DNA of 64,000 nucleotides, from positions 44,340 through 108,339 of the forward strand of contig NZ_BBIU01000024.1 of the NCBI RefSeq assembly GCF_000730645.1, given 5' to 3'. Origin of the DNA: Pseudomonas parafulva NBRC 16636 = DSM 17004. Its GTDB lineage: Bacteria > Pseudomonadota > Gammaproteobacteria > Pseudomonadales > Pseudomonadaceae. The notes beneath the pieces are model-generated. The model was given only the letters and a program-made list of their open reading frames with translations. It did no database searches and was not told the DNA's origin. The position numbers and the translations under genes are program-made. How positions within the stretch are numbered: position 1 is the first letter of the stretch; each line of letters starts with the position of its first letter. Shown piece after piece: positions 8,822 to 17,322 of this stretch.

Positions 8822-9541
8822 GTGATCACCTTTGATATCACCCAATGGCGTGCCTGGGCTCCGGGCCTTTCGGCGCCTGCCGATTGGCAGGCCTGGGCCT
8901 GTGGGCAGCAGCCACCCGCTGGCGATGCCGCGGCACCCGACGTGGCCTTTTTGCCCGCGATGCAGCGGCGGCGGCTCAGCCACATGGCGCGGATGGCTTT
9001 CGCCGTGGGCTGGCCCCTGGCCGAAGGGCAGCCGCAGCTGCCACTGGTGTTCGTTTCACGGCATGGTGAAACACCGCGTACGTTCTCGATCCTCAGCGAG
9101 CTGGCGGCGAAACAGCCGTTGTCGCCTACCCAGTTCAGCCTGTCGGTACACAACGCAGTAATCGGCCTGTGGTCGATCCTGCGCGGGTCCACGTGCGAAA
9201 TGACCGCGCTGGCCGCCGCTGGCGACGGCTTTGAGCAAGGCGTTCTGGAAGCGGCCGCGCTGCTGGCCGAAGGTGCGCCAGCCGTGTTGCTGATCGTCAC
9301 CGAGGAGCAACCACCGCAGGTGTATGGGCCGTGGATAGACGACGTGCCCTTCGCCTATGCGCTGGGCCTGTTGCTGACCCCGGGCAAGCAGTGGCAACTG
9401 GCACCCGCAACCACCGCTGAACCGTCACGGCACGGGGCATTGCCCCATGGCCTCAGTTGGCTCAAGGCCATGTTGACGGGCTGCGATTCTTTCACCCACA
9501 CATGGATGCGTCGTACATGGAACTGGCACCGTCAGCTGTGA
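8822..9541 (+). CDS. apeC: APE chain length factor-like ketosynthase homologue (ApeC type)
   Basis: First gene of the aryl polyene operon. 239 residues, far shorter than a full ketosynthase. It matches the type called 'beta-ketoacyl synthase chain length factor' in APE loci, with the segment FSLSVHNAVIGLWSILRGST in place of a catalytic-cysteine motif. In studied APE systems this partner pairs with the ApeO ketosynthase and is not itself condensing. GTG start at 8822 is chosen because the conserved region begins there (VITFDITQWRAWAPG); the ribosome binding site is a weak GGGAAAGAG. The next gene starts inside its 3' end (overlap 25 bases). Confidence 0.82.
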   Translation: MITFDITQWRAWAPGLSAPADWQAWACGQQPPAGDAAAPDVAFLPAMQRRRLSHMARMAFAVGWPLAEGQPQLPLVFVSRHGETPRTFSILSELAAKQPLSPTQFSLSVHNAVIGLWSILRGSTCEMTALAAAGDGFEQGVLEAAALLAEGAPAVLLIVTEEQPPQVYGPWIDDVPFAYALGLLLTPGKQWQLAPATTAEPSRHGALPHGLSWLKAMLTGCDSFTHTWMRRTWNWHRQL

Positions 9542-10335
9542 GCAGGCCCCGCGACGCCTACCATTGGCGCCTGCTGGCAACCGCCGCGAGCTTCTTTGTA
9601 TTTGGCCTGGGCTGCCTGGCCCTGCGCCTGCTGGTGTTCCCGTTGCTGGCGTGCCTGCCTGGGGGCAGCGGCCGCCATCGCCTGCGTGCGCGGCGCACCA
9701 TCAGCTGGCTGTTCTGGCGTTTCGTGCGCTTCATGCGTGCCGCCGGCGTACTCACCTACCAGATCGACGGGGCAGAGCGCCTGGGCCGGCCCGGGCAGAT
9801 GATCATCGCCAACCACCCTTCGCTGATCGATGTGGTGTTCCTGATTGGCCTGGTGCGCCAGGCCAACTGCGTGGTCAAGCAAAGCCTGTTCGACAACCCG
9901 TTCACTCGCGGGCCGGTCAGCGAAGCCCAGTACATCGGCAACAACGGCAGCATGGACATGCTCGACGCCGCCGTCGACTCGCTGCAGCAGGGCCAAACGC
10001 TGGTGATCTTCCCCGAAGGCACGCGTACCCCGCCAGGCCAGGCGCCGGCCTTCCATCGCGGGGCCGCCGCCATCGCCCTGCGTGGCGCGAAAATGGTCAC
10101 CCCGGTCACCATCAGGGTCAGCCCCACCACGCTGACCAAGAACGAACCCTGGTACCGCATTCCCAGCCGCCGCGTGCACCTTACCTTCAAGGTAGGTGCC
10201 GATATCGATCCCCAAGTGTTCAGCGCCCTGGGCCCGGCGCCCAAGGCCTCTCGCCTGCTGAACGATTACCTGCATGACTACTTCCTCAAGGAGCTCGCCG
10301 CCGATGAGCGCGCCACAGCAAGACCTCAACCGTGA
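9517..10335 (+). CDS. 1-acylglycerol-3-phosphate-type acyltransferase (PlsC family) of the APE operon
   Basis: Membrane-bound acyltransferase of 272 residues. A hydrophobic helix near residues 15-50 precedes the PlsC catalytic block NHPSLIDVVF (the H-x4-D motif) and the substrate block FPEGTRTPPG. In APE clusters such an enzyme is thought to help build the lipid anchor. Start ATG 9517 has GGATG 8 bases upstream; ATG 9502 in the same frame is possible. Overlaps the preceding gene by 25 bases and the following carrier protein gene by 32, so translation is probably coupled. Confidence 0.85.
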   Translation: MELAPSAVSRPRDAYHWRLLATAASFFVFGLGCLALRLLVFPLLACLPGGSGRHRLRARRTISWLFWRFVRFMRAAGVLTYQIDGAERLGRPGQMIIANHPSLIDVVFLIGLVRQANCVVKQSLFDNPFTRGPVSEAQYIGNNGSMDMLDAAVDSLQQGQTLVIFPEGTRTPPGQAPAFHRGAAAIALRGAKMVTPVTIRVSPTTLTKNEPWYRIPSRRVHLTFKVGADIDPQVFSALGPAPKASRLLNDYLHDYFLKELAADERATARPQP

Positions 10336-10576
10336 CCTCAAACAGCTGATCATCGACGCCCTGGGCCTCGAGGACATCAGCGTCCAGGACATCGACGACG
10401 AACAGACCCTGTTCGGCGAAGGCCTGGGCCTGGATTCGGTCGATGCGCTGGAGCTTGGCCTGGCGATCCAGAAGCGCTACGGCATCAAGATCGATGCCGA
10501 TGCCAAGGACACCCGCAACCATTTCAGCAACGTCGCCACCCTGGCGGCATTCGTCACTGCCCGTCAGGCCGCCTGA
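10304..10576 (+). CDS. apeE: Acyl carrier protein 1 of the APE operon
   Basis: 90-residue acyl carrier protein. The phosphopantetheine attachment serine is Ser45 in GLGLDSVDALELGL. It carries the starter or growing polyene chain as a thioester. Start ATG 10304 is taken because AAGGAG lies 10 bases upstream and the carrier protein fold begins just after; an in-frame ATG 30 bases earlier is less likely. Its 5' end overlaps the acyltransferase gene. The division of labour between this carrier and the next cannot be read from sequence. Confidence 0.9.
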   Translation: MSAPQQDLNRDLKQLIIDALGLEDISVQDIDDEQTLFGEGLGLDSVDALELGLAIQKRYGIKIDADAKDTRNHFSNVATLAAFVTARQAA

Positions 10577-10585
10577 GACCGCACC

Positions 10586-10840
10586 ATGCAAACCCGTGAA
10601 GACATCTTCAACATCCTGCGCGACGCCCTGGTCGAGTTGTTCGAGCTGGACCCGGCCCGCATCAGCCTCGACGCCAACCTGTACCAGGACCTGGAAATCG
10701 ACAGCATCGACGCCGTCGACCTGATCGATCACATCAAGCGCCAGACGGGCAAAAAAATCGCCGCTGACGAATTCAAGTCGGTGCGCACCGTCAACGACGT
10801 GGTAGAGGCTGTGTTCCGCCTGGTAAACCCGGCGGCATGA
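10586..10840 (+). CDS. apeF: Acyl carrier protein 2 of the APE operon
   Basis: 84-residue acyl carrier protein, attachment site Ser40 in DLEIDSIDAVDLIDHI. It differs clearly from the first carrier protein, so this is a functional pair rather than a recent duplication. Two carriers are normal for aryl polyene clusters. It is 9 bases after the first carrier gene and overlaps the next gene by 4 bases (ATGA). Confidence 0.92.
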   Translation: MQTREDIFNILRDALVELFELDPARISLDANLYQDLEIDSIDAVDLIDHIKRQTGKKIAADEFKSVRTVNDVVEAVFRLVNPAA

Positions 10841-11382
10841 AACAGCTGATTGGCCTGGGCCTGCTGGTGGCCGGCCTGCTGTACCCGTTTGCGGTGCACT
10901 TCGGCATGGCCCATTTCGCCCCCTGGCAGTTCGGCCTGCTGCTTGGCAGCCTGTGGCTGGCCCGTGTGCTCAGCGCACCGCGCCGCCCCGGCAGCCTGTG
11001 GATGGCCGTGGCCGCCCTGGCATTCTGCTGCGTCCTTGGGCTATCCGACAGCCAGGCCCTGCTGCGCTGGTACCCGGTGTTGATCAGTGCCTTCATGCTG
11101 GCGCTGTTCGGTACTAGCCTGCTGCACGGCATGCCGGTGGCCGAGCGCCTGGCACGGCTGCGTGACCCACAGCTGCCGCCGCGAGCGGTGCGCTATACGC
11201 GGCACGTCACCCAGGCCTGGTGCCTGTTTTTTCTGCTTAACGGCCTGATCGCCGCCAGCCTCACGCTATGGGCACCCCTGACGTGGTGGACGCTGTACAA
11301 CGGCATCATCGCCTATGCCGCCATGGGCGTGCTGTTCGCCCTGGAGTGGCTGATAAGACAACGTGTGCGAGGACGCTCATGA
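10837..11382 (+). CDS. COG4648-type inner membrane protein of the APE operon
   Basis: 181-residue integral membrane protein with about five to six hydrophobic segments and short arginine-rich loops (for example residues 42-52 and 100-122). It corresponds to the small membrane protein found after the carrier proteins in APE clusters (ApeG position). Its biochemical role is unknown; a scaffold or lipid-intermediate function is a guess. Starts by ATGA overlap with the carrier gene and ends by ATGA overlap with the ligase gene. Confidence 0.8.
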   Translation: MKQLIGLGLLVAGLLYPFAVHFGMAHFAPWQFGLLLGSLWLARVLSAPRRPGSLWMAVAALAFCCVLGLSDSQALLRWYPVLISAFMLALFGTSLLHGMPVAERLARLRDPQLPPRAVRYTRHVTQAWCLFFLLNGLIAASLTLWAPLTWWTLYNGIIAYAAMGVLFALEWLIRQRVRGRS

Positions 11383-13058
11383 ACTGGATCAACCTCGAAC
11401 ACCTGCTGCTGGCGCTGGACGCGTCGCGGCCGGTGACCCAGGCCCCCGCCCTGGACCATGCTGGCCTGTGCCAACAGGCCCTGCGGCTGGCGGGGGGCCT
11501 GCACCAGCGCGGTGCCCGGCGCCTGGCCATTCACCTGGAGGACGCGGCCCAACTGGCCGCCGCCCTGCTGGGTGCCTGGCGGGCGGGCGTCGAGGTGCTG
11601 CTGCCCGCCGACCTGCAGCCCGCCACCCGTGAGCGCTGGCACAGCCATGTCGACCTGTGGCTCAGCGACCAGCCCGGCGATACGCCGTTCGAGGCATTGA
11701 TGGGCCAAGCCATGCCCCCCGCCGCGCTGGACCTGGACCTGTGCCGCATCAGCCTGTGCACGTCCGGGTCCAGTGGCGAACCCAAGCGCATCGACAAGCA
11801 GCTGCGCCAGCTGGCCAACGAGGTAGAGGCACTCGAGCAACTCTGGGGAGCCGACCTGGGCCGGGCCTGGATCATCGGCAGTGTCGCCACCCAGCACATC
11901 TACGGCCTGCTGTTCCGTGTGCTGTGGCCCCTGTGCGCCGGGCGCGGCTTCGAGCGGCGCCAGCTGCCCTTCCCCGAAGACCTGCAACGGGCCAGCCGTG
12001 AGCACCCTGCGTTCGCCTGGGTGGCCAGCCCTGCCCTGCTCAAGCGCATGGGCGAGAACCTGGACTGGCCTGCCCTGCAACCGGTGCGCAAGGTATTTTC
12101 GTCCGGTGGCGAGCTGCCAGCCGATGCCGCGCAGCGCCTGCAGCAACGCCTCGGCCAGTGGCCTGCAGAAATTCTGGGTAGTTCGGAAACCGGCGGTATC
12201 GCCTGGCGCCAGGGGCAAGCCCTGTGGCAGCCCTTTGCCGGCGTGCAATTGAGCCACGGCGCCGATGGCGCGCTGCGTATCGCCTCGCCTTACCTGCCTG
12301 CCGGGCATGTGGAACACAGCGCGGATGCTGCGGAGTTTTCGCCAGACGGGCGTTTCCGCCTGCTGGGCCGCCTGGACCGCATCGTCAAGCTGGAAGAAAA
12401 GCGCATTTCCCTGCCCATGCTGGAACAGGCCCTGTGCACCCACCCTTGGGTGGCTGAAGCGCGCCTGGGCATGATCGAACAAGGCCGGGCGTACCTGGCC
12501 GCGTTGCTGGTACCCACCGCAGCGGGCCTGCACGCGCTGCGCAACCAGGGCCGCCGGATACTGCTGGATACGCTGCGTAAACACCTGGCGGGCCACTGCG
12601 AGGCGCTGGCGTTGCCGCGCCGCTGGCGGCTGATGCAGCAACTGCCACTCAACAGCCAGGGCAAGCTACCCCAGGCGGCCCTGCACACATTGCTGGTGGC
12701 GCCACGCAGCATGGCGCCACAGGTGCTGGCACAGCAGGGCGCGGGCGACGAACTGCAGTTCAACCTCGCCGTGCCGCTGGACCTGGCGTGTTTCTCCGGG
12801 CATTTCCCGCGTACGCCAGTGCTGCCGGGCGTGGTGCAGATCGACTGGGCCATCGCCCTGGCAACCGAACACCTGCAGGCCGGGCTGCACTTCGCCGGCA
12901 TGGAAGTGCTGAAGTTCCAGCAGCTGGTGCGCCCCGGCGACCAGCTGGCACTGAGCCTTCGCCTGGACAGGGCACGCAGCAAACTGTACTTCGCCTTCAC
13001 CTGCGCGGGGCAGCCCTGCTCCAGCGGCCGTATCCTGCTGGAGAACACCTGTGCATAA
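11379..13058 (+). CDS. apeHI: AMP-ligase fused to hot-dog dehydratase (ApeH-ApeI type fusion)
   Basis: 559 residues with two parts. Residues 1 to about 440 are an acyl/aryl-AMP ligase with phosphate-binding loop CTSGSSGEPK and the LLGRLDRIVKLEEKRIS hinge region, expected to activate the aryl acrylate starter and load a carrier protein. Residues about 455-559 are a FabA/FabZ-like hot-dog domain with FSGHFPRTPVLPGV, its histidine being His475. Where FabZ has a catalytic Glu after PGVLxx, this protein has Asp489 (GVVQIDWA). In other APE systems ligase and dehydratase are described as separate proteins, so this is a natural fusion or a lineage-specific arrangement. Start by ATGA overlap. Confidence 0.88.
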   Translation: MNWINLEHLLLALDASRPVTQAPALDHAGLCQQALRLAGGLHQRGARRLAIHLEDAAQLAAALLGAWRAGVEVLLPADLQPATRERWHSHVDLWLSDQPGDTPFEALMGQAMPPAALDLDLCRISLCTSGSSGEPKRIDKQLRQLANEVEALEQLWGADLGRAWIIGSVATQHIYGLLFRVLWPLCAGRGFERRQLPFPEDLQRASREHPAFAWVASPALLKRMGENLDWPALQPVRKVFSSGGELPADAAQRLQQRLGQWPAEILGSSETGGIAWRQGQALWQPFAGVQLSHGADGALRIASPYLPAGHVEHSADAAEFSPDGRFRLLGRLDRIVKLEEKRISLPMLEQALCTHPWVAEARLGMIEQGRAYLAALLVPTAAGLHALRNQGRRILLDTLRKHLAGHCEALALPRRWRLMQQLPLNSQGKLPQAALHTLLVAPRSMAPQVLAQQGAGDELQFNLAVPLDLACFSGHFPRTPVLPGVVQIDWAIALATEHLQAGLHFAGMEVLKFQQLVRPGDQLALSLRLDRARSKLYFAFTCAGQPCSSGRILLENTCA

Positions 13059-13785
13059 GCCCTGCGCGGTCATCCCCGTGTACAACCACGAGCAGGCACT
13101 GCCGGCTGTGGTAGCCGAGCTGCAGCAAGCGGGCCTGCCCTGCGTGCTGGTCGATGACGCCAGTCATCCCGCCTGCGCGCAAGTGCTTGCACACCTGGCC
13201 TGCCAGCGTAATGTGTATCTGGTTACCCTGGCCGTGAACCAGGGCAAGGGTGGCGCGGTAATGGCTGGCCTGCGAGAGGCTGCACGCCTTGGCTTCAGCC
13301 ATGCGCTGCAGGTAGACGCCGATGGCCAGCACAACCTGCTCGATGTGGGGCTGTTCCTCGACCAGTCGCGCAACCACCCGCAGGCACTGGTGTGCGGTTA
13401 CCCCCAGTACGATGCCAGTGTGCCCAAGGGCAGGCTGTATGCCCGCTACCTCACCCACGTGTGGGTGTGGATCAACAGCTTGTCGCTGCAGATCCCCGAC
13501 TCCATGTGCGGTTTTCGCGTGTATCCCCTGCCTGCCACCCTGGCGATGATCGACAGCGTCAAACTGGGCAAGCGCATGGACTTCGACCCTGAAATCCTGG
13601 TGCGCCTGGCCTGGCGCAACCAGCCGATGCGCTGGCTGCCCACCCGGGTGCACTACCCCCAGGACGGCCTGTCCCATTTCCGGCTGTTCCATGACAACGC
13701 GCTGATCTCGAAAATGCACGCCAAGCTGTTCTTCGGCATGCTGCTGCGGGCACCGGCAATACTCTGGCGCAGGTGGCGGGCATGA
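13051..13785 (+). CDS. Family 2 glycosyltransferase of the APE operon
   Basis: Cytoplasmic GT-A fold glycosyltransferase, 244 residues. It shows IPVYNHEQALPAVVAEL at the N-terminus, VLVDDAS, and the metal-binding DAD in QVDADGQHN near residue 90. No long membrane segment is seen except a hydrophobic, basic C-terminus. In E. coli-type APE loci a glycosyltransferase and an acyltransferase act near the lipid anchoring steps. GTG start at 13051 overlaps the previous gene by 8 bases and the next gene starts by ATGA overlap. Confidence 0.86.
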   Translation: MHKPCAVIPVYNHEQALPAVVAELQQAGLPCVLVDDASHPACAQVLAHLACQRNVYLVTLAVNQGKGGAVMAGLREAARLGFSHALQVDADGQHNLLDVGLFLDQSRNHPQALVCGYPQYDASVPKGRLYARYLTHVWVWINSLSLQIPDSMCGFRVYPLPATLAMIDSVKLGKRMDFDPEILVRLAWRNQPMRWLPTRVHYPQDGLSHFRLFHDNALISKMHAKLFFGMLLRAPAILWRRWRA

Positions 13786-14720
13786 GCGAACCGTCGCAGC
13801 ACTGGGCCGAACATCAGGAACGCGGCAGCTTCTGGCTGATGAAACTCACAGCCACCCTGGTGCGCCTGCTGGGCCGGCGCATGCTCAGCCCGTTGATCCA
13901 CCTCATCGTCGCCTACTTCTTCCTGTTTGGCCGCCGCGCCCGGTGCAGCGCCTGGCAGTACCAGCAGCGGCTGCGCCAGTGGAGCGGCGGGCAGACCACC
14001 GCCCCCAGCCAATGGCAGGTGTTCCGCCAGTTCATGGCCTTCGCGGAGGCCCTGCTGGACAAGCTGGACGTGTGGAACGGCAAGCTGCGTATCGAAGACA
14101 TCGAGATCCACGACCCGGCCCAACTGCGCCGGCAACTGCGCGGCAGCCGTGGGCAAATGCTGGTAGGGGCGCACCTGGGCAACCTTGAAGTGTGCCGCGC
14201 CCTGGCCGAAATCGGCGAGCAGGTCACCATGAACGTGCTGGTGCACACCCGCCATGCCGAGCGCTTCAACCGCCTGTTGGGTGAAGCGGGGGCTACCAAC
14301 CTGAGGCTGATCCAGGTCAGCGAACTGGACCCAGCTGTCATGCTGCAATTGTCCGAACGGCTGGAGCGTGGCGAATGGCTGGCGATTGCCGGTGACCGTG
14401 TGCCCCTGCACGGCGGGCGCACGGTAGAAGTGGATTTCCTCGGCCACCGGGCAGCCTTTCCGCAAGGCCCGTGGCTGCTGGCGGGCATGCTCGAATGCCC
14501 GCTCAACCTGCTGTTCTGCCTCAAGCACCAGGGGCGCTACCACGTTACCCTCGAACCCTTTGCCGAGCGCCTGCAATGGCGACGCGGCCAGCGCGATCAG
14601 GTAATCGCCGAGTGGGCCACACGCTACGCCGACCGCCTGGGCCACTACTGCACCCAGGCGCCCCTGCAGTGGTTCAATTTCTACCCTTTCTGGAAGACCG
14701 ATGACGATGCATCCGCATGA
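13782..14720 (+). CDS. LpxL/HtrB-like acyltransferase of the APE operon
   Basis: 312-residue inner-membrane acyltransferase related to the late lipid A acyltransferases. A single hydrophobic helix lies near residues 25-50 (LIHLIVAYFFLFG). The catalytic H-x4-D/E motif appears as AHLGNLE near residue 130 and the later substrate block as IAGDRVPLHGGRTVEVDF. Likely acylates the anchor to which the polyene is attached, not lipid A, given its place between the glycosyltransferase and the lyase. ATGA overlap at its start; the next gene starts 20 bases before its stop. Confidence 0.85.
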   Translation: MSEPSQHWAEHQERGSFWLMKLTATLVRLLGRRMLSPLIHLIVAYFFLFGRRARCSAWQYQQRLRQWSGGQTTAPSQWQVFRQFMAFAEALLDKLDVWNGKLRIEDIEIHDPAQLRRQLRGSRGQMLVGAHLGNLEVCRALAEIGEQVTMNVLVHTRHAERFNRLLGEAGATNLRLIQVSELDPAVMLQLSERLERGEWLAIAGDRVPLHGGRTVEVDFLGHRAAFPQGPWLLAGMLECPLNLLFCLKHQGRYHVTLEPFAERLQWRRGQRDQVIAEWATRYADRLGHYCTQAPLQWFNFYPFWKTDDDASA

Positions 14721-16245
14721 AGCTGTCACGTTCGGCGAAGCGCCGCTGGCAATCGAACAGGTGGTGGCCCTGGCAGAACGCCGTGCCCAGGTGCACCTGC
14801 AGGACGACGCCACCTACCGAGCGCGTATCGCCCGGGGTGCAAGGTTTCTCGACACCCTGCTCGACAAGGAAGGGGTGATCTACGGCGTCACCACCGGCTA
14901 CGGTGATTCCTGCGTGGTGGCTGTACCGCTGGAACATGTGGAGGCGCTGCCACAGCACCTGTACACCTTCCACGGCTGCGGCCTCGGCAAGCTGCTGGAT
15001 GCCCCTGCCACCCGCGCGGTGCTGGCCGCACGCCTGCGCTCGCTCAGCCATGGTGTTTCCGGCGTGCGCCTTGAGCTGCTGGAGCGCCTGCGCGACTTCC
15101 TCGCCCACGACATCCTGCCGCTGATCCCCGAAGAAGGCTCGGTGGGCGCCAGCGGTGACCTTACGCCGCTGTCTTATGTGGCCGCGACGCTGTCGGGCGA
15201 GCGCGATGTGATGTACCAGGGCATGCGCCGCAGCAGCGCCGACGTGCACCGGGAGCTGGGCTGGCAACCGCTGGTGCTCCGGCCCAAGGAAGCCCTGGCG
15301 CTGATGAACGGCACTGCGGTGATGACCGGGTTGGCGTGCCTGGCCTACAGCCGCGCCGACTACCTGCTGCAGTTGGCCACCCGCATCACCGCCCTGAACG
15401 TGATCGCCCTGCAGGGCAACCCGGAACACTTCGATGAACGGCTGTTCGCCGCCAAGCCGCACCCCGGCCAGGCGCAAGTCGCCGCCTGGCTGCGCCAGGA
15501 CCTTGCCATCGACGCCCCGCTGCCGACCCTGCACCGCCTGCAGGACCGCTACTCGCTGCGCTGCGCGCCGCACGTGCTGGGGGTGCTGGCCGACAGCCTG
15601 GGCTGGCTGCGCGGTTTCATCGAAACCGAACTGAACAGTGCCAACGACAACCCGATCATCGACGGTGACGCTGAACGTGTGCTGCACGGCGGGCATTTCT
15701 ACGGCGGGCATATCGCCTTTGCCATGGACAGCCTGAAAACCCTGGTGGCCAACGTCGCCGACCTGCTCGACCGGCAGCTCGCTCTGCTGGTGGACGTGCG
15801 CTACAACCATGGCCTGCCGAGCAACCTGTCCGGCGCGCCGGCCGACCGGGCGATGATCAACCACGGCTTCAAGGCCGTGCAGATTGGCACCAGCGCCTGG
15901 ACCGCCGAAGCCCTCAAGCAGACCATGCCCGCCAGCGTGTTCTCGCGCTCCACCGAGTGCCACAACCAGGACAAGGTGAGCATGGGCACAATCGCTGCCC
16001 GCGATGCCCTGCGCGTGCTGGAACTGACCGAACAGGTGGCTGCCGCCGCGCTGCTGGCCGCCAACCAGGGTGTGTGGCTGCGCAGCCGCCATGCCGATGC
16101 ACGCCCATTGCCGCCTGCGCTGGCGCACATGCACGAAGCGCTGCTGGGTGAGTTTGCCCCGGTGATCGAAGATAGGGCCCTGGAGCAAGACCTGCGCCAC
16201 TGCCTGCAGCGGATCGGCCAGCGCCACTGGAGGCTGCATGCGTAG
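14701..16245 (+). CDS. Aromatic amino acid ammonia-lyase (HAL/TAL/PAL family)
   Basis: 514-residue lyase of the MIO family, which deaminates histidine, tyrosine or phenylalanine to an aryl acrylate. The self-forming MIO triad Ala150-Ser151-Gly152 (GASGDLTPL) and the inner-loop Tyr61 (YGVTTGYG) are present, as is NSANDNPI. At the two positions that help set substrate choice I read Phe90-His91 (LYTFHGCG). In HAL these are Ser-His and in Rhodobacter TAL His-Leu. In an APE operon the expected product is 4-coumarate or cinnamate as the starter, more likely than urocanate. No hut genes are nearby. Start ATG 14701; ATG 14707 is an alternative. Confidence 0.88.
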   Translation: MTMHPHEAVTFGEAPLAIEQVVALAERRAQVHLQDDATYRARIARGARFLDTLLDKEGVIYGVTTGYGDSCVVAVPLEHVEALPQHLYTFHGCGLGKLLDAPATRAVLAARLRSLSHGVSGVRLELLERLRDFLAHDILPLIPEEGSVGASGDLTPLSYVAATLSGERDVMYQGMRRSSADVHRELGWQPLVLRPKEALALMNGTAVMTGLACLAYSRADYLLQLATRITALNVIALQGNPEHFDERLFAAKPHPGQAQVAAWLRQDLAIDAPLPTLHRLQDRYSLRCAPHVLGVLADSLGWLRGFIETELNSANDNPIIDGDAERVLHGGHFYGGHIAFAMDSLKTLVANVADLLDRQLALLVDVRYNHGLPSNLSGAPADRAMINHGFKAVQIGTSAWTAEALKQTMPASVFSRSTECHNQDKVSMGTIAARDALRVLELTEQVAAAALLAANQGVWLRSRHADARPLPPALAHMHEALLGEFAPVIEDRALEQDLRHCLQRIGQRHWRLHA

Positions 16246-16663
16246 CGCCGGGGTATTTCACATCGACAGCGAGGTGGTCGTGCCATTCTTCGACGTCGAC
16301 AGCATGCACGTGGTGTGGCATGGCCATTACGTGAAGTACCTGGAGGTGGCCCGCTGCGCCCTGCTCGACCGCCTCTCGCACAACTACGTGCAGATGCAGG
16401 CCAGCGGCTACGCATGGCCGGTGATCGACCTGCAGTTGCGCTACATGCGCGGCGCCACCTTCGGCCAGCGCCTGAGCGTGCGGGCCAGCCTGGTGGAGTG
16501 GGAAAACCGCCTGAAAATCCATTACCTGATCAGCGATGCCGAAACCGGTGAGCGCATGACCCGGGCCAGCACCGTGCAGGTCGCCGTGCACATCGCCAGT
16601 GGCGAAATGCAGCTGGCCTCGCCCCAGGTAATGCTCGATGCCGTCCAGCAGGTGCTTGCATGA
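16238..16663 (+). CDS. 4HBT-like acyl-ACP thioesterase of the APE operon
   Basis: 141-residue hot-dog thioesterase. The segment FFDVDSMHVVWHGHYVKYLE, with Asp21 as the likely catalytic acid, is the 4-hydroxybenzoyl-CoA thioesterase signature. It corresponds to the thioesterase (ApeK position) of APE loci and may release or proofread the chain bound to a carrier protein. It overlaps the lyase gene by 8 bases and the next gene by ATGA. Confidence 0.85.
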   Translation: MRSAGVFHIDSEVVVPFFDVDSMHVVWHGHYVKYLEVARCALLDRLSHNYVQMQASGYAWPVIDLQLRYMRGATFGQRLSVRASLVEWENRLKIHYLISDAETGERMTRASTVQVAVHIASGEMQLASPQVMLDAVQQVLA

Positions 16664-17322
16664 ACCCCATCGATAACCGCGCCCTCCGGCGTACTGCAGG
16701 CGTCGGCTTGCCGGCAATAGCCTGCAAAGCAGGGCCGCTCGTCCTGGCTTTGCTGCTGTGGCTTATCAGCCCCCTCACCTTCGCCTTCACCCTCGACGAC
16801 CTGCAAAAGCAGCTCAGCGCCCCCGCCGTGGTCAAAGGCCCGTTCGTGCAGGAAAAGCACCTGCGTGCCCTGCCCCAGCCGCTGCTGAGCCAGGGGCAGT
16901 TCGTGCTGGCCCGCGACCACGGGCTGCTGTGGCTGCTGCAAACCCCGCTGCGCCAGGACTACCGCATCGATGCCCATGGCATCGCCCGGCGCGACCCGAG
17001 CGGCTGGCAGGCTTTGCCCAACCGTAGCGCCGGTGCCGAGCAGAACCGCCTGTTCTTCGCCGTGCTGCAAGGCGACAGCACCGGTCTGCAACGTGACTTC
17101 GAGCTGGCCCTCACCGGGGACGCCGCCCACTGGCAGTTGCAGCTCACCCCCCGTTCGCTGCTGCTCAAGCAGGTGTTCAAGCGCATCGACATCACCGGTG
17201 GGCGCTATGTACAACGCATCGAATTGAGCGAAACCCAGGGCGACAGCACGGTGCTGCGCATGCCCGAAAGCAGCGGCGCTGCTGACCTGAGCGACGCGGA
17301 GCGCAGCGACTTTGCCAACTGA
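16660..17322 (+). CDS. LolA-like periplasmic carrier of the APE operon
   Basis: 220-residue exported protein. A hydrophobic stretch at about residues 26-42 (LVLALLLWLISPLTFA) serves as a signal peptide or anchor. The mature part has the LolA-like pattern, with FVQEKHLRALPQPLLSQG near the start. Known APE loci carry a LolA homologue, presumably to shuttle the lipid-linked polyene through the periplasm. Sits directly before the MMPL exporter gene, with which it overlaps by 11 bases. Confidence 0.82.
   Translation: MNPIDNRALRRTAGVGLPAIACKAGPLVLALLLWLISPLTFAFTLDDLQKQLSAPAVVKGPFVQEKHLRALPQPLLSQGQFVLARDHGLLWLLQTPLRQDYRIDAHGIARRDPSGWQALPNRSAGAEQNRLFFAVLQGDSTGLQRDFELALTGDAAHWQLQLTPRSLLLKQVFKRIDITGGRYVQRIELSETQGDSTVLRMPESSGAADLSDAERSDFAN

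Noticed and set aside
14674..16239. A 521-codon open frame opposite the ammonia-lyase gene
   Set aside because: Complement of a gene with complete MIO motifs; product looks like the typical antisense of GC-rich coding DNA.
14701..16245. Histidine utilisation gene hutH
   Set aside because: No hut genes nearby, residues at the selectivity positions differ from HAL and the gene is embedded in the APE operon.
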